A program made the position numbers and the translations under genes. Positions 17,804 through 27,879 of a DNA stretch of 64,000 bases are shown in pieces. The DNA is from Flexistipes sp. GTDB taxonomy: Bacteria; Chrysiogenota; Deferribacteres; Deferribacterales; Flexistipitaceae. The notes beneath the pieces are model-generated. The model saw nothing but the letters and a program-made list of their open reading frames with translations. It was not told the DNA's origin and made no database searches. Position 1 is the first letter of the stretch, and the number at the start of each line of letters is the position of its first letter. The stretch is taken from positions 25,278-89,277 of the forward strand of contig NZ_JAXKVW010000011.1 in the NCBI RefSeq assembly GCF_036172515.1, written 5' to 3'.

Positions 17804-19501
17804 ATGCTTGCAAGAAAAATCGGTGCTATATTATTAAGTGAAAATCTTATTACCCATGAGCAGCTTGAGAAAGCCATCGAGGTTCAGAAAAAAGAAGGGG
17901 GGAGATTAGGCTCAACACTTATAAAGCTTGGCTATGTGGATGAGTCAAAAATTGCTGAATTTCTGAGTAAACAATATAATGTCCCCTATGTAAATCTCAA
18001 AGAAATTGATATTGATAACAGGATATTAAGCAGCATACCCGCAGACTTAAGCAGAAAATTTCTTGTCATACCGTTTGACAGGGAAGGTCAAACTCTGAAG
18101 GTGGCTATTGCAGATCCTTCTAATGTTTATGCAATCGAAGAACTGAGGTTTGTTACGGGGTTTAATATTAAGCCTTATGTTGCCGTTGAGTCTTCAATCA
18201 GAGAATATCTGGATATGCAGTCCGAATCTGTTGATAACACTCTGGCGGAACTGGAAGATATGGAAATTGCTGATATGGAGTATGAACAGGAGGAAGAGGA
18301 AGAAGTAAAGTTAGATGTGTTGAAAAAAGAAGTTGAGGATACTCCTACCGTTAAGCTTGTGAATCATATAATGAATGAGGCGGTTAAAAGGGGAGCTTCT
18401 GATATACATGTGGAGCCGTATGAGAAAATTTTTAGGGTAAGGTTCAGAATCGACGGCGTTATGCATGAATTTATGAGACCGCCTAAAAAGATTAGAAATG
18501 CAGTTATTTCCAGGCTGAAAATTCTGGCGGATCTGGATATAGCAGAAAGAAGGCTGCCTCAGGATGGAAGAATAAAATTAAAAGTTGGCAAACATTCTGT
18601 TGATATGAGGGTTTCAACACTTCCTGTACTGTTTGGTGAAAAAGTTGTTATGAGGATCCTTGATAAGAGCAGTCTTCAGCTTGATATGGAGAAACTCGGC
18701 TTTGAACAATCATCTCTGGATAAGTTTATAAAGGGAATTGAAAGCCCTTATGGAATGGTGCTTGTTACAGGCCCCACAGGAAGCGGTAAATCTACGACAC
18801 TTTATTCAGCGTTGAGTAGACTAAATAAGGACGATGTCAATATTATGACAGCTGAAGATCCTGTTGAGTATAACCTTTTCGGGATAAACCAGGTCCAGAT
18901 GAAAGAAGAGATAGGACTTAATTTTGCTTCTGCATTGAGATCATTTTTAAGACAAGACCCCGATATTATTATGGTAGGGGAAATCAGGGACTATGAAACT
19001 GCTGAGATAGCAATAAAAGCTGCTCTGACCGGCCACCTTGTTTTGTCTACACTCCATACCAATGATGCTCCCAGTACGGTAAACAGGCTGCTAAATATGG
19101 GAATTGAACCTTTTCTCGTGGCATCATCCACAGTTATTATTCTGGCTCAAAGACTGGCCAGAAAACTTTGCCCTTCGTGTTCGGAAGAAATTAAGCTCCC
19201 CAAAGAGGCTCTGTTGTCGGTAGGATTCAAAGAAGAGGAAATAGGGAAATTTAATCCAAAAAAAGGTAAAGGATGCGACAAGTGCAACGGCACAGGTTAC
19301 AAAGGAAGAGTGGCTCTTTATGAAGTGATGGGAGTTACTGAAGGAATTAAGGAGCTTGTATTAAGAGGGGCTAATGCCAACGAGTTAAAAGCCAAAGCAA
19401 TGGAAGAAAGTATGATTTCTCTCAGGAGAAGCGGACTGGAAAAAGTGAAAAAAGGGGTTACAACTATAGAGGAGGTAGTAAGGGTAACTTTTGAAGAATA
19501 A
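17804..19501 (+). CDS. pilB: type IV pilus assembly ATPase PilB
   Basis: 565-aa hexameric motor ATPase that drives pilus extension (GspE/PilB family). The N-terminal MshEN-type domain (residues ~1-150, beginning with GAILLSENLITHEQLEKA) often binds c-di-GMP. After an acidic linker, the ATPase core has Walker A GPTGSGKS at 323-330, an Asp box, Walker B DPDIIMVGEIRD, and a zinc tetracysteine set (CPSC, later CDKC) near residue 460-490. It follows aroE by 1 nt; pilT comes next. PilB rather than GspE is supported by the adjoining pilT. Confidence 0.93.
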   Translation: MLARKIGAILLSENLITHEQLEKAIEVQKKEGGRLGSTLIKLGYVDESKIAEFLSKQYNVPYVNLKEIDIDNRILSSIPADLSRKFLVIPFDREGQTLKVAIADPSNVYAIEELRFVTGFNIKPYVAVESSIREYLDMQSESVDNTLAELEDMEIADMEYEQEEEEEVKLDVLKKEVEDTPTVKLVNHIMNEAVKRGASDIHVEPYEKIFRVRFRIDGVMHEFMRPPKKIRNAVISRLKILADLDIAERRLPQDGRIKLKVGKHSVDMRVSTLPVLFGEKVVMRILDKSSLQLDMEKLGFEQSSLDKFIKGIESPYGMVLVTGPTGSGKSTTLYSALSRLNKDDVNIMTAEDPVEYNLFGINQVQMKEEIGLNFASALRSFLRQDPDIIMVGEIRDYETAEIAIKAALTGHLVLSTLHTNDAPSTVNRLLNMGIEPFLVASSTVIILAQRLARKLCPSCSEEIKLPKEALLSVGFKEEEIGKFNPKKGKGCDKCNGTGYKGRVALYEVMGVTEGIKELVLRGANANELKAKAMEESMISLRRSGLEKVKKGVTTIEEVVRVTFEE

Positions 19502-19593
19502 AATTTTTTGATAATTAGAAAAATAGTGTTATTATTAATAAAGGATGATTGAACAGTTCCCGTCCGTGGGCGGGGCGAGAAAAGGGGGAATTT

Positions 19594-20691
19594 ATGTATT
19601 CTTTGCAGGAATTATTGCAGAAGATGATAGATATGGGCGCCACAGACCTTCATTTGACTGTGGGTTCCAGCCCTGTTTTCAGAGTAAACGGAATGCTTGT
19701 AAGAACAGAAGGTGAAGCACTCAGTGCAAATGATACAAAAAAGATGTGTTACAGCATAATGACAGAGGCTCAGAAAAAGACTTTTGAAGAGGAGCTGGAG
19801 CTGGACCTGTCCTTCGGTATAAAAGGGCTCAGCAGGTTCAGGGCAAACTTTTTTATGCAGCGGGGTGCTATGGCTGCAGCGATGCGCCGGATACCATACC
19901 AGGTTATGTCATTTGAACAGCTAGGTGTACCTAAAATTGTGGAAAGCTTGTGTGAAAAATCAAGAGGGCTTGTTCTTGTTACCGGGCCTACCGGGAGTGG
20001 TAAATCAACTACTTTGGCGTCTATGATTGATAAGATTAATCACGAAAAAAAGGTGCACATTATTACAGTTGAAGATCCTATTGAATACCTGCATAATCAT
20101 GATAAAGCACTGATTAATCAAAGAGAGGTCAATTCAGATACAAAATCATTTGCAAAAGCACTCAAATACATATTGAGGCAGGATCCTGATGTTGCGCTTG
20201 TCGGTGAAATGAGAGACCTTGAAACCATTGAAGCGGCTTTGACTGTTTCAGAAACCGGACACCTTACTTTCGGTACACTTCATACGAACAGTGCTGTCCA
20301 AACGATAAACAGGATAATAGATGTTTTTCCTCCTCATCAGCAGTCTCAAATCAGAGCTCAGCTTTCTTTTGTTCTAGAGGGTGTCATATGTCAGCAGCTT
20401 CTTCAGACTTCCGATGGTAACAGCAGAGTGCTCGCTTGCGAGGTGCTTGTACCAAACTCAGGTATTAGAAATCTTATAAGAGAGGATAAGCTTCATCAGA
20501 TATATTCTATGATGCAGTCAGGCCAGGCAGAACACGGTATGATTACAATGACACAGTCTTTATATGCTTTGTACAGGAAGAATTTAATTTCATATGAAGA
20601 TGCTGTTAACAGAGCTGTATATCCCGATGAAGTTAGGCAGCTTATTGAAAGGGGAAATGTTGTCAGCAAAAAGAAAAGTGGACGTCTTTAA
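19594..20691 (+). CDS. pilT: type IV pilus retraction ATPase PilT
   Basis: 365-aa motor ATPase for pilus retraction and twitching. N-terminal PAS-like region GATDLHLTVGSSP, Walker A GPTGSGKST near residues 131-139, Walker B DPDVALVGEMRDLETI, and the PilT-type HLTFGTLHTNSA segment. An in-frame TTG at 19549 is open, but AAGGGGGAA directly precedes ATG 19594, so I use the latter. The 90-bp gap after pilB has a GC-rich patch (CCCGTCCGTGGGCGGGG, about 19559-19575) that can form a small hairpin, out of character with the surrounding AT-rich DNA. Confidence 0.93.
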   Translation: MYSLQELLQKMIDMGATDLHLTVGSSPVFRVNGMLVRTEGEALSANDTKKMCYSIMTEAQKKTFEEELELDLSFGIKGLSRFRANFFMQRGAMAAAMRRIPYQVMSFEQLGVPKIVESLCEKSRGLVLVTGPTGSGKSTTLASMIDKINHEKKVHIITVEDPIEYLHNHDKALINQREVNSDTKSFAKALKYILRQDPDVALVGEMRDLETIEAALTVSETGHLTFGTLHTNSAVQTINRIIDVFPPHQQSQIRAQLSFVLEGVICQQLLQTSDGNSRVLACEVLVPNSGIRNLIREDKLHQIYSMMQSGQAEHGMITMTQSLYALYRKNLISYEDAVNRAVYPDEVRQLIERGNVVSKKKSGRL

Positions 20692-20694
20692 AAG

Positions 20695-20759
20695 CCGGAC
20701 TACTCCTCCTTTGAATTCATCCTGGGGAAGTAGTCTGGTGAATATGTGGAACACATTAA
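20695..20759 (+). repeat. hairpin plus conserved tail repeat between pilT and pilC
   Basis: CCGGACTACT (20695-20704) pairs with AGTAGTCTGG (20729-20738) across a 24-nt loop. The tail AATATGTGGAACACATTAA follows at 20741-20759, identical to that at 14665. The tail ends 1 nt before the pilC ribosome site (GGAGGA, 20761), so the mRNA between two operon genes carries a hairpin. Confidence 0.7.
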
Positions 20760-20770
20760 TGGAGGATTAA

Positions 20771-21982
20771 ATGCCTAAGTATGTTTATAGTGGTGTTGAT
20801 ATGACAGGCAAGCCTGCCAGCGGACAGATCAGCGCCAAAAATAAAGCAGAGGCGGAGCAGGTACTTAAAAACCGTAAAATAAATGTCAGTCAACTCAAAA
20901 TGGACTGGAAAAATATCGAATTATCATTTGGAGAGAAAATCAAAGACGAAGATTTGGTTATTGTTACCAGACAGATGGCTACTATGATCAATGCAGGTCT
21001 TTCTATCGTTAAGTGTTTGGAAATTGTAGCAAGTCAGGCACCGAAAAAGAAATTGAGGCAAATTTTTGAAGATGTGAAAAACCAGATAGAACAGGGCTCA
21101 ACATTCAGCAAAGCTCTTGAAAAACATAAAAACGTTTTTGGAACATTATATATAAACATGGTTGCCGCCGGTGAGGCCGGGGGTCTCCTTGATACAATTT
21201 TGGACAGACTCTCCATCTACATGGAAAAATCCATGTCTCTAAAAAGAAAAGTTAAATCCGCAATGATGTACCCGTCGATAGTTTTAATAGTTGCAGTGCT
21301 TGTGGTATGGGGGCTGCTGGTTTTCATCATCCCCAAGTTTGAAGCCATGTACGAAGGTTTTGGTGGAACTCTGCCCGCACTTACCCAGTTTACCATAGGA
21401 ATAAGCAATTTTCTCTCAAGCTGGTATGGAGGCGGCTTGCTGGCGGTGTTAATAATAGCACTGGTTGTTACTGTGGGAACAATTTATAAAAAATCCGAGC
21501 GTGGAAGGTATGCTATTGACCAGATGCTCCTGAAGGTTCCCAAAATCGGCGATCTTATTAAAAAAGTCTCGGTATCTAAATTTACAAGGACATTCGGAAC
21601 GCTTTTGAGCAGTGGTGTGGCTATACTCGATGCTTTGGATATAGTTGCACGAACAAGCGGCAATAAAGTGATAGAAAAACACTTGTTGCGCAGTAAAGCT
21701 GATATCGAAGGTGGTAAAACAGTTGTTGCTCCACTGGAAAAAGCGGGAGTTTTTCCTCCGATGGTAACACAGATGATCTCAGTAGGTGAGGAAACAGGAG
21801 CACTTGATCAAATGCTCACAAAAATTGCTGACTTTTACGATGATGAAGTCGACAGAGCAGTGGATGGGTTAACAAAAATGATTGAGCCTTTGCTGATGAT
21901 TTTCGTAGGAGGAGCGGTTGGATTTGTGATTATTGCGATGTATCTGCCGATCTTTAAACTTGGTTCAGTTGTGGGTGGCTAA
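20771..21982 (+). CDS. pilC: type IV pilus inner-membrane platform protein PilC (GspF family)
   Basis: 403-aa polytopic platform protein that couples the PilB/PilT motors to pilin assembly. Two GspF repeats are visible, each with the family pattern: QMATMINAGLSIVKCLEI near residue 57 and FTRTFGTLLSSGVAILDALDI near residue 265. Three main transmembrane segments are expected at about 170-190, 215-235 and 375-395. GGAGGA at 20761-20766 lies 4 nt before the ATG. It completes the pilB-pilT-pilC motor set; pilins and the secretin are not in this window. Confidence 0.93.
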   Translation: MPKYVYSGVDMTGKPASGQISAKNKAEAEQVLKNRKINVSQLKMDWKNIELSFGEKIKDEDLVIVTRQMATMINAGLSIVKCLEIVASQAPKKKLRQIFEDVKNQIEQGSTFSKALEKHKNVFGTLYINMVAAGEAGGLLDTILDRLSIYMEKSMSLKRKVKSAMMYPSIVLIVAVLVVWGLLVFIIPKFEAMYEGFGGTLPALTQFTIGISNFLSSWYGGGLLAVLIIALVVTVGTIYKKSERGRYAIDQMLLKVPKIGDLIKKVSVSKFTRTFGTLLSSGVAILDALDIVARTSGNKVIEKHLLRSKADIEGGKTVVAPLEKAGVFPPMVTQMISVGEETGALDQMLTKIADFYDDEVDRAVDGLTKMIEPLLMIFVGGAVGFVIIAMYLPIFKLGSVVGG

Positions 21983-22033
21983 TTTTTCAGATGACTTGTT
22001 TTCAGGGATTTATCTGCTTGTTTACACTGATCG

Positions 22034-23698
22034 ATGGTTTTTAATATTATGTCGTCTTTAAGCAATGACAGCAGTGAACCAAGTTCCGAATCTTCTGAAC
22101 TTGTTTCTGAAAATGTCAACAACATACTAATACTTATCAGGTTATCCTTATACTTTTTTGTAATATTTTTTATTCTGATCCTTAATGCATTTTTTGAGAC
22201 AAATATCCCCGGTATAACTGACGGGAAAGTTTTTATGCCCACTGAAAACAGCGTTTTCTTCAATATAGGACTGTTAATTGCTTTTTTTTCTCTTCTTGTT
22301 TTTTTTGCATCAAAACTGTTTTCAAAAATGCTGCTTTTTTATGTCCAGGCAATCTTTGATTTCTTTATTATAAGCTATCTTGTGATAAATACGGGTTTTA
22401 CAGAAAGTCCTTTTCTTATTTTTTATGCCCTTATTGTAATTTACATAAGCTTTTTTGAGGGTGTTCGGGGTGGTATCAGTATAATTCTCGCTTTTATGAT
22501 TTTTGTTGTTTATACGTTTATTTATTATGATCTTGTTAAAGATGTTAACATATCCAACTATGATTTTATACTAAGCATAAGTCAGTATTGTCTTGTGTTT
22601 TTGGTGGTTCTTTTTTTCTCATATTTCTTACATAAAAAATATGCAAAAAAGGAGCAGGAAACTGCTTTTTTCGAAAAAAAATTACGTGAGCTTGAAAATT
22701 TACACGAACTTGTAATTGAAAATATTAATATAGGAATTTTTGTTTTAAATTCTGCTGGCAGCATAATTTCATGCAACAGGTCTTCTGTGGAAATTCTTAA
22801 ACTTGGCAAAAGCGCCATTATAGGTAAAAAACCGTGGCAGCTGATCCCTGGTATTAGAGGGGATATGGATATTGTTCACTTTAAAAACAAATACATTGGC
22901 TATAAATTTCAGGAATTTTCAGAAAATAAAGGCAATTTAGGCTCACTGCTGATATTTCAAGATGTTACTGAGCGTGAACATCTCAAGAAAGAACTGATAG
23001 AAAAAGAAAAACTTGCTTTCCTGGGTGAGTTTGCGGCAGTTGTTGCCCATGAAATTAAGAATCCGTTAGGTGCTATAAAAGGAAGTTTTCACCTTATAAA
23101 AAAGAGCGGGGGAACGAATAAACGGCTTATCCAGATTGTGGACAGAGAAATATCCCGCCTGGAACTGGCTTTAAATAACTTATTGTTTGTTACAAGAAAC
23201 AGAAGTGTTGAAAGCGGAGAATTCTCAGTGGGCAATATCCTGGGGGGCGATAAAAGTCAGTCCAAGCCTTTCCTGGGTACAATTCTTGATGAGTTCTGCA
23301 GTTATATGGAGGATTACGAGGTTTTTGAAAAAATTACGTTTGAATACGAAGTGGAAGATGATTTTCAGATTCCCTTTACCAAGGAAGAATTTTATCAGAT
23401 GTTCTGGAATCTTGTTCTGAATAGTTATGAGAACAGAAATGATAACGAAATAACCATTTCATCCAGCAAAGAGAATGGAAGAGTTACTGTAGAATACAGG
23501 GACAAAGGAACCGGCTTGAGCAGAGACATTCTGGATAAAATTTGCCAGCCGTTTTTCACCACTAAAAAATCCGGCACAGGTCTTGGGTTATATGTTATCA
23601 AATCTATTATGGATAAATATGGTTTACCATGTAGATTTTATTCCATTGATGAAGTGGAAAGTGATGGAGGCGGATTTGTTTTTCAGTTTTATATTTAG
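22034..23698 (+). CDS. PAS-containing membrane sensor histidine kinase, PilS-like
   Basis: 554-aa sensor kinase. About six hydrophobic segments occupy residues ~35-195, then a PAS domain (NINIGIFVLNSAGSIISCNR), a HisKA domain with phospho-acceptor VVAHEIKNPLGAIKGS near residue 340, and an HATPase domain with the N box MFWNLVLNSYENR and GTGLGLYVIKSIM. Position after pilC and the topology suggest PilS, which controls pilin transcription through sigma54 regulator PilR. No pilR follows; the next gene is carB. Start could be ATG 22034 or ATG 22049, neither with a clear ribosome site. Confidence 0.82.
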   Translation: MVFNIMSSLSNDSSEPSSESSELVSENVNNILILIRLSLYFFVIFFILILNAFFETNIPGITDGKVFMPTENSVFFNIGLLIAFFSLLVFFASKLFSKMLLFYVQAIFDFFIISYLVINTGFTESPFLIFYALIVIYISFFEGVRGGISIILAFMIFVVYTFIYYDLVKDVNISNYDFILSISQYCLVFLVVLFFSYFLHKKYAKKEQETAFFEKKLRELENLHELVIENINIGIFVLNSAGSIISCNRSSVEILKLGKSAIIGKKPWQLIPGIRGDMDIVHFKNKYIGYKFQEFSENKGNLGSLLIFQDVTEREHLKKELIEKEKLAFLGEFAAVVAHEIKNPLGAIKGSFHLIKKSGGTNKRLIQIVDREISRLELALNNLLFVTRNRSVESGEFSVGNILGGDKSQSKPFLGTILDEFCSYMEDYEVFEKITFEYEVEDDFQIPFTKEEFYQMFWNLVLNSYENRNDNEITISSSKENGRVTVEYRDKGTGLSRDILDKICQPFFTTKKSGTGLGLYVIKSIMDKYGLPCRFYSIDEVESDGGGFVFQFYI

Positions 23699-23825
23699 TT
23701 GAGATGTTACCAACGATTTGTTTGGATAAAAATCGTTAGCTATTGTGTTTTGCTTAATATTTTGATATAGAAATAAGAATTTTGAGCTGTTACTGTTAAT
23801 CTGCAGATACTTTCCAGGAGGAAAT

Positions 23826-26800
23826 ATGCCCAAAAGAACAGACATCAAGAGTATTCTGATAATAGGCTCAGGACCTATAGTGATTGGTCAGGCATGTGAG
23901 TTTGATTATTCCGGAACCCAGGCACTTAAAGCACTTAAGGAAGAGGGGTATAAAGTCATTCTTGTTAATTCCAACCCGGCTACAATTATGACGGATCCGG
24001 AGCTTGCCGATTCCACATATATTGAACCTCTTAACTCCGAATCTTTGGAAAGTATTATATCAAAAGAAAAACCCGATGCACTGCTTCCAACCGTGGGAGG
24101 ACAAACCGCGTTAAATGTTGCATTGGATTTGGACAAAAAGGGTATACTGGAAAAATATTCAGTTGAGCTGATCGGTGCAAATATAGAGGCGATAAACAAG
24201 GCAGAAGATCGTGAACTTTTTAAAGATGCCATGACAAAAATAGGCCTGGGTATGCCGAAAAGTGCATATATCAGGTCCTATCAGGCAGCCATGGATACTA
24301 TTGATGAAATCGGTTTTCCCGTAATAATAAGACCTTCATTTACTTTGGGCGGCACAGGTGGAAATGTTGCATACAATATGGAAGAGTACAGGGATTATAT
24401 AACGTGGGCATTGGAAGCCTCTCCTGTACATGAAGTGTTAGTGGAAGAGTCCATAATAGGGTGGAAAGAGTTTGAGCTGGAAGTGATGAGGGATTTGAAC
24501 AACAATGTTGTGATTATCTGTTCCATAGAAAATTTTGATGCAATGGGTGTCCACACTGGTGACAGCATTACCGTTGCTCCGGCACAGACACTCACCGACA
24601 AAGAGTATCAGGAACTCAGAAATGCTGCAATAAATGTTATCAGGGAGATAGGGGTTGATACAGGCGGGTCAAATGTTCAGTTTGCTGTAGATCCCAAAAC
24701 GGGCAGACAGGTTATTATAGAAATGAACCCCCGAGTTTCAAGGAGCTCCGCTCTTGCTTCAAAAGCCACAGGTTTTCCAATTGCAAAGATTGCAGCTAAA
24801 CTTGCCGTTGGCTATACACTTGATGAGATACCCAATGATATAACCAAGGAAACACCGGCTTCTTTTGAGCCCACAATAGATTATTGTGTTGTTAAATTCC
24901 CGCGGTTTACATTTGAAAAATTTCCGGGAAGTAACGACACATTAACAACTCAGATGAAATCGGTGGGAGAAGTAATGGCCATAGGGCGTACATTCAAGGA
25001 GTCTCTGCAAAAATCGATAAATTCTCTGGAAATAGGCAAAACAGGCTTTGATGAGATTTTTGAAGAAAATATGCTGGAAGATGAAAATGTTCTGGATGAA
25101 ATAGTCAACTATTTAAAGCGCCCCACAGACAAAAGAATCTGGTATATTGCAGAGGCGTTCAGAGCCGGTTTTACAGTGGATCAGATTTATCATTTTTCAC
25201 ACATTGATCCGTGGTTTTTGAATAATATAAAAGAGATTATTGACTTTGAATATATCCTGAAAAATAACAGCAATCCCGATTATAATGTTCTGAAAAAAGC
25301 TAAGGAGCTGGGTTTTTCCAATGCAAGATTAGCACATTTATTGGGAAAATCTGAACTGGAAATAGAAGAATTGTTGGCAAACCATTGTATTGAAACGGTT
25401 TATAAAAGAGTGGATACGTGCGGGGCTGAGTTTGAATCCTATACCCCTTATCTGTATTCCACTTTTGAAGAAGAATGTGAGGCAGATGTTACAGACCGTA
25501 AAAAAGTTGTGATTCTTGGAGGCGGACCGAACAGAATAGGGCAGGGGATAGAGTTCGATTATTGCTGTGTGCATGCTTGTTTTGCCCTTTCCTATATCGG
25601 ATATGAGACGATAATGATTAACTGCAATCCCGAGACTGTAAGTACAGATTATGATACATCCGACAGGCTTTATTTTGAGCCTCTTACAAGGGAGCATGTG
25701 TTAAATATTATCAAGAAAGAAAATCCGGACGGTGTAATTGTACAATTCGGCGGCCAAACACCTCTTAAACTTGCCGGAAGCCTGGAAAATTCTGAAGCGA
25801 AGATACTGGGAACATCTCCTGACAGCATTGATATTGCTGAGGACAGGGAGCGTTTTAAGGATATGGTAAACAGGCTGGATTTAAAACAGCCGCCTAATGA
25901 TATTGCCATGAACTATGAAGATGCCTTTCGTATTGCTGAAAGAATTGGTTATCCGGTGGTAGTCAGGCCGTCATATGTTTTGGGCGGAAGAGCTATGGAA
26001 ATTGTTTATGATGAAGACTCTCTTGAAAATTACATGAAATATGCCGTTGAGGCGAGTGAAGAGCACCCTGTTCTTATTGATAAGTTTCTTGAAAATGCTG
26101 TTGAAATAGATGTTGATGCGCTGAGTGATGGTGAAAATACTATTGTGGCAGGCATTATGCAGCATATTGAAGAGGCCGGTATCCATTCAGGAGATTCAGC
26201 ATGCTCTATACCACCCAGAAGTATTTCCAAAGAGATGGAATCAGAGATTATTAAACAGACAAAACGGATAGCCGAAGAGTTGAAAGTTATAGGACTGATG
26301 AATATTCAATATGCAATAAAAGATGGAGATATATATCTTATTGAAGTTAATCCCAGAGCTTCCCGAACAATCCCCTATGTCAGCAAATCTGTTGGTATAC
26401 CACTGGCTAAAGTTGCTGCAAAGGTTATGCTCGGCTATAAACTAAAAGATATAGGCATTGAAGATGTTAAGAAGAATAAGTTTTATACAGTGAAAGAGTC
26501 TGTGTTTCCATTTATAAAATTTCCAAATACAGACCCTATCCTGGGCCCCGAAATGAAATCCACCGGTGAGGTTATGGGCATAGATACAACGTTCGGAAAA
26601 GCTTTTTACAAATCGCAGCTTGCCGCGGGTAACGTTTTGCCCAAAAAAGGTAAAGTTTTTATCAGTGTTAAGGATTCTGTCAAAGATAATATAGTAACTG
26701 TGGCGGAAAAACTGAGTAATATCGGGTTTGAAATCGTTGCCACCAGCGGTACTCACAAGTATCTGGTTGAAAACAATATTAAGGCTGAACATGTTCTGAA

Positions 26801-27062
26801 GGTTCAGGAGGGAAGACCCAACATTGTTGATTTGATAAAAAATGGCCAGATTGATTTTGTTATTAATGTACCTGCCGGTAAAAAATCGCGGCTGGATGCT
26901 CATTCTATAAGAAGAGCTATTTTAAGTTATAATATTCCATATGTTACCACAATTGAAGCTGCAGAGGCTTCTGTTAACGGAATAGAAGCTTATAAAGACC
27001 AGGGGCTTACAGCAAAATCGCTTCAGGAATATTATAGGCAGATGCAGACAAAATATTATTAA
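23826..27062 (+). CDS. carB: carbamoyl-phosphate synthase large subunit
   Basis: 1078-aa full-length CarB, making carbamoyl phosphate from bicarbonate, ATP and ammonia delivered by CarA. It has two homologous ATP-grasp halves: [19 protein letters not shown] at the start and [19 protein letters not shown] near residue 565. A C-terminal MGS-like allosteric domain starts around residue 940 ([14 protein letters not shown]). CAGGAGG (23815-23821) precedes ATG 23826. It leads a pyrimidine operon with pyrK and pyrD; carA is not adjacent. Confidence 0.97.
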   Translation: MPKRTDIKSILIIGSGPIVIGQACEFDYSGTQALKALKEEGYKVILVNSNPATIMTDPELADSTYIEPLNSESLESIISKEKPDALLPTVGGQTALNVALDLDKKGILEKYSVELIGANIEAINKAEDRELFKDAMTKIGLGMPKSAYIRSYQAAMDTIDEIGFPVIIRPSFTLGGTGGNVAYNMEEYRDYITWALEASPVHEVLVEESIIGWKEFELEVMRDLNNNVVIICSIENFDAMGVHTGDSITVAPAQTLTDKEYQELRNAAINVIREIGVDTGGSNVQFAVDPKTGRQVIIEMNPRVSRSSALASKATGFPIAKIAAKLAVGYTLDEIPNDITKETPASFEPTIDYCVVKFPRFTFEKFPGSNDTLTTQMKSVGEVMAIGRTFKESLQKSINSLEIGKTGFDEIFEENMLEDENVLDEIVNYLKRPTDKRIWYIAEAFRAGFTVDQIYHFSHIDPWFLNNIKEIIDFEYILKNNSNPDYNVLKKAKELGFSNARLAHLLGKSELEIEELLANHCIETVYKRVDTCGAEFESYTPYLYSTFEEECEADVTDRKKVVILGGGPNRIGQGIEFDYCCVHACFALSYIGYETIMINCNPETVSTDYDTSDRLYFEPLTREHVLNIIKKENPDGVIVQFGGQTPLKLAGSLENSEAKILGTSPDSIDIAEDRERFKDMVNRLDLKQPPNDIAMNYEDAFRIAERIGYPVVVRPSYVLGGRAMEIVYDEDSLENYMKYAVEASEEHPVLIDKFLENAVEIDVDALSDGENTIVAGIMQHIEEAGIHSGDSACSIPPRSISKEMESEIIKQTKRIAEELKVIGLMNIQYAIKDGDIYLIEVNPRASRTIPYVSKSVGIPLAKVAAKVMLGYKLKDIGIEDVKKNKFYTVKESVFPFIKFPNTDPILGPEMKSTGEVMGIDTTFGKAFYKSQLAAGNVLPKKGKVFISVKDSVKDNIVTVAEKLSNIGFEIVATSGTHKYLVENNIKAEHVLKVQEGRPNIVDLIKNGQIDFVINVPAGKKSRLDAHSIRRAILSYNIPYVTTIEAAEASVNGIEAYKDQGLTAKSLQEYYRQMQTKYY

Positions 27063-27078
27063 TCCCTAAGGAGTTGCT

Positions 27079-27879
27079 GTGGAAGGAGTGGTAGTTGATA
27101 ACAGACTGTTAAACGACAAATACGGCTTAATGTGTATTGAGTCACCTGAGTTTGTGAAGAATGCAAAACCCGGTCAGTTTCTGATGATTAAAACCCAGCT
27201 GCACAATTATCTGTATGACCCTCTTTTAAGGCGTCCTCTGGGAATATGCGATGTTAATCTGAAAAGAGGCACGTTTTCCCTGCTGTATATGATTATCGGA
27301 AAAGGAACCAAACTACTCTCAAATATAGCTAAAGAAGCAGTTATAAGCTTTTCTGAACCATTGGGAACTCCTTTTAACCTGACGGCGGACAAAAAAATAG
27401 CTGCTATTGGGGGCGGAGTGGGGATAGCTCCTATGCTATTTTTGACGAAAACACTCTACGAGAATAACAGTGTGGATGTATATTACGGAGGAGCGGAGGA
27501 AAAAGACATTTTGCTTACACATGTTTTTGAAAAATACTCGAATAATATGAAAATATCCACAAATGACGGAAGTGTGGGAAAAAAAGGTTTTGTTACGGAT
27601 TTGGTTGAAAATATAGACAGTTATGACAAAGTTTATGCATGCGGTCCTAAACCTATGCTAAAAGCTGCGTTTGAACTGGTAAAAGATATAGGCGAAATAG
27701 ATTTTGAAGTATCTTTGGAGGAGCGTATGGCTTGTGGAGTAGGTGCATGTCTTGGCTGTATAATATATATTAATGATGAAAGGACCGAAAAAATAAAACA
27801 GGTAAGATGCTGTGCAGAAGGGCCGGTTTTTGATGGAAAACAGATTGTATGGGATACGGTATGCAAGGAGCAGTTATGA
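27079..27879 (+). CDS. pyrK: dihydroorotate dehydrogenase electron transfer subunit
   Basis: 266-aa iron-sulfur flavoprotein that passes electrons between the type 1B dihydroorotate dehydrogenase PyrD and NAD+. The FAD site motif is DPLLRRPLGI near residue 50 and the NAD site IGGGVGIAPMLFL near residue 113. The 2Fe-2S ligands sit in CGVGACLGC (about 219-227) plus the cysteines of VRCCAEGPVF. It starts with GTG 27079 behind AAGGAG, and its stop overlaps the pyrD ATG (ATGA at 27876-27879). Confidence 0.95.
   Translation: MEGVVVDNRLLNDKYGLMCIESPEFVKNAKPGQFLMIKTQLHNYLYDPLLRRPLGICDVNLKRGTFSLLYMIIGKGTKLLSNIAKEAVISFSEPLGTPFNLTADKKIAAIGGGVGIAPMLFLTKTLYENNSVDVYYGGAEEKDILLTHVFEKYSNNMKISTNDGSVGKKGFVTDLVENIDSYDKVYACGPKPMLKAAFELVKDIGEIDFEVSLEERMACGVGACLGCIIYINDERTEKIKQVRCCAEGPVFDGKQIVWDTVCKEQL

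Noticed and set aside
23699..23825. Riboswitch or PyrR attenuator before carB
   Set aside because: No terminator/antiterminator pair or PyrR-binding loop could be made out in this 127-bp leader.
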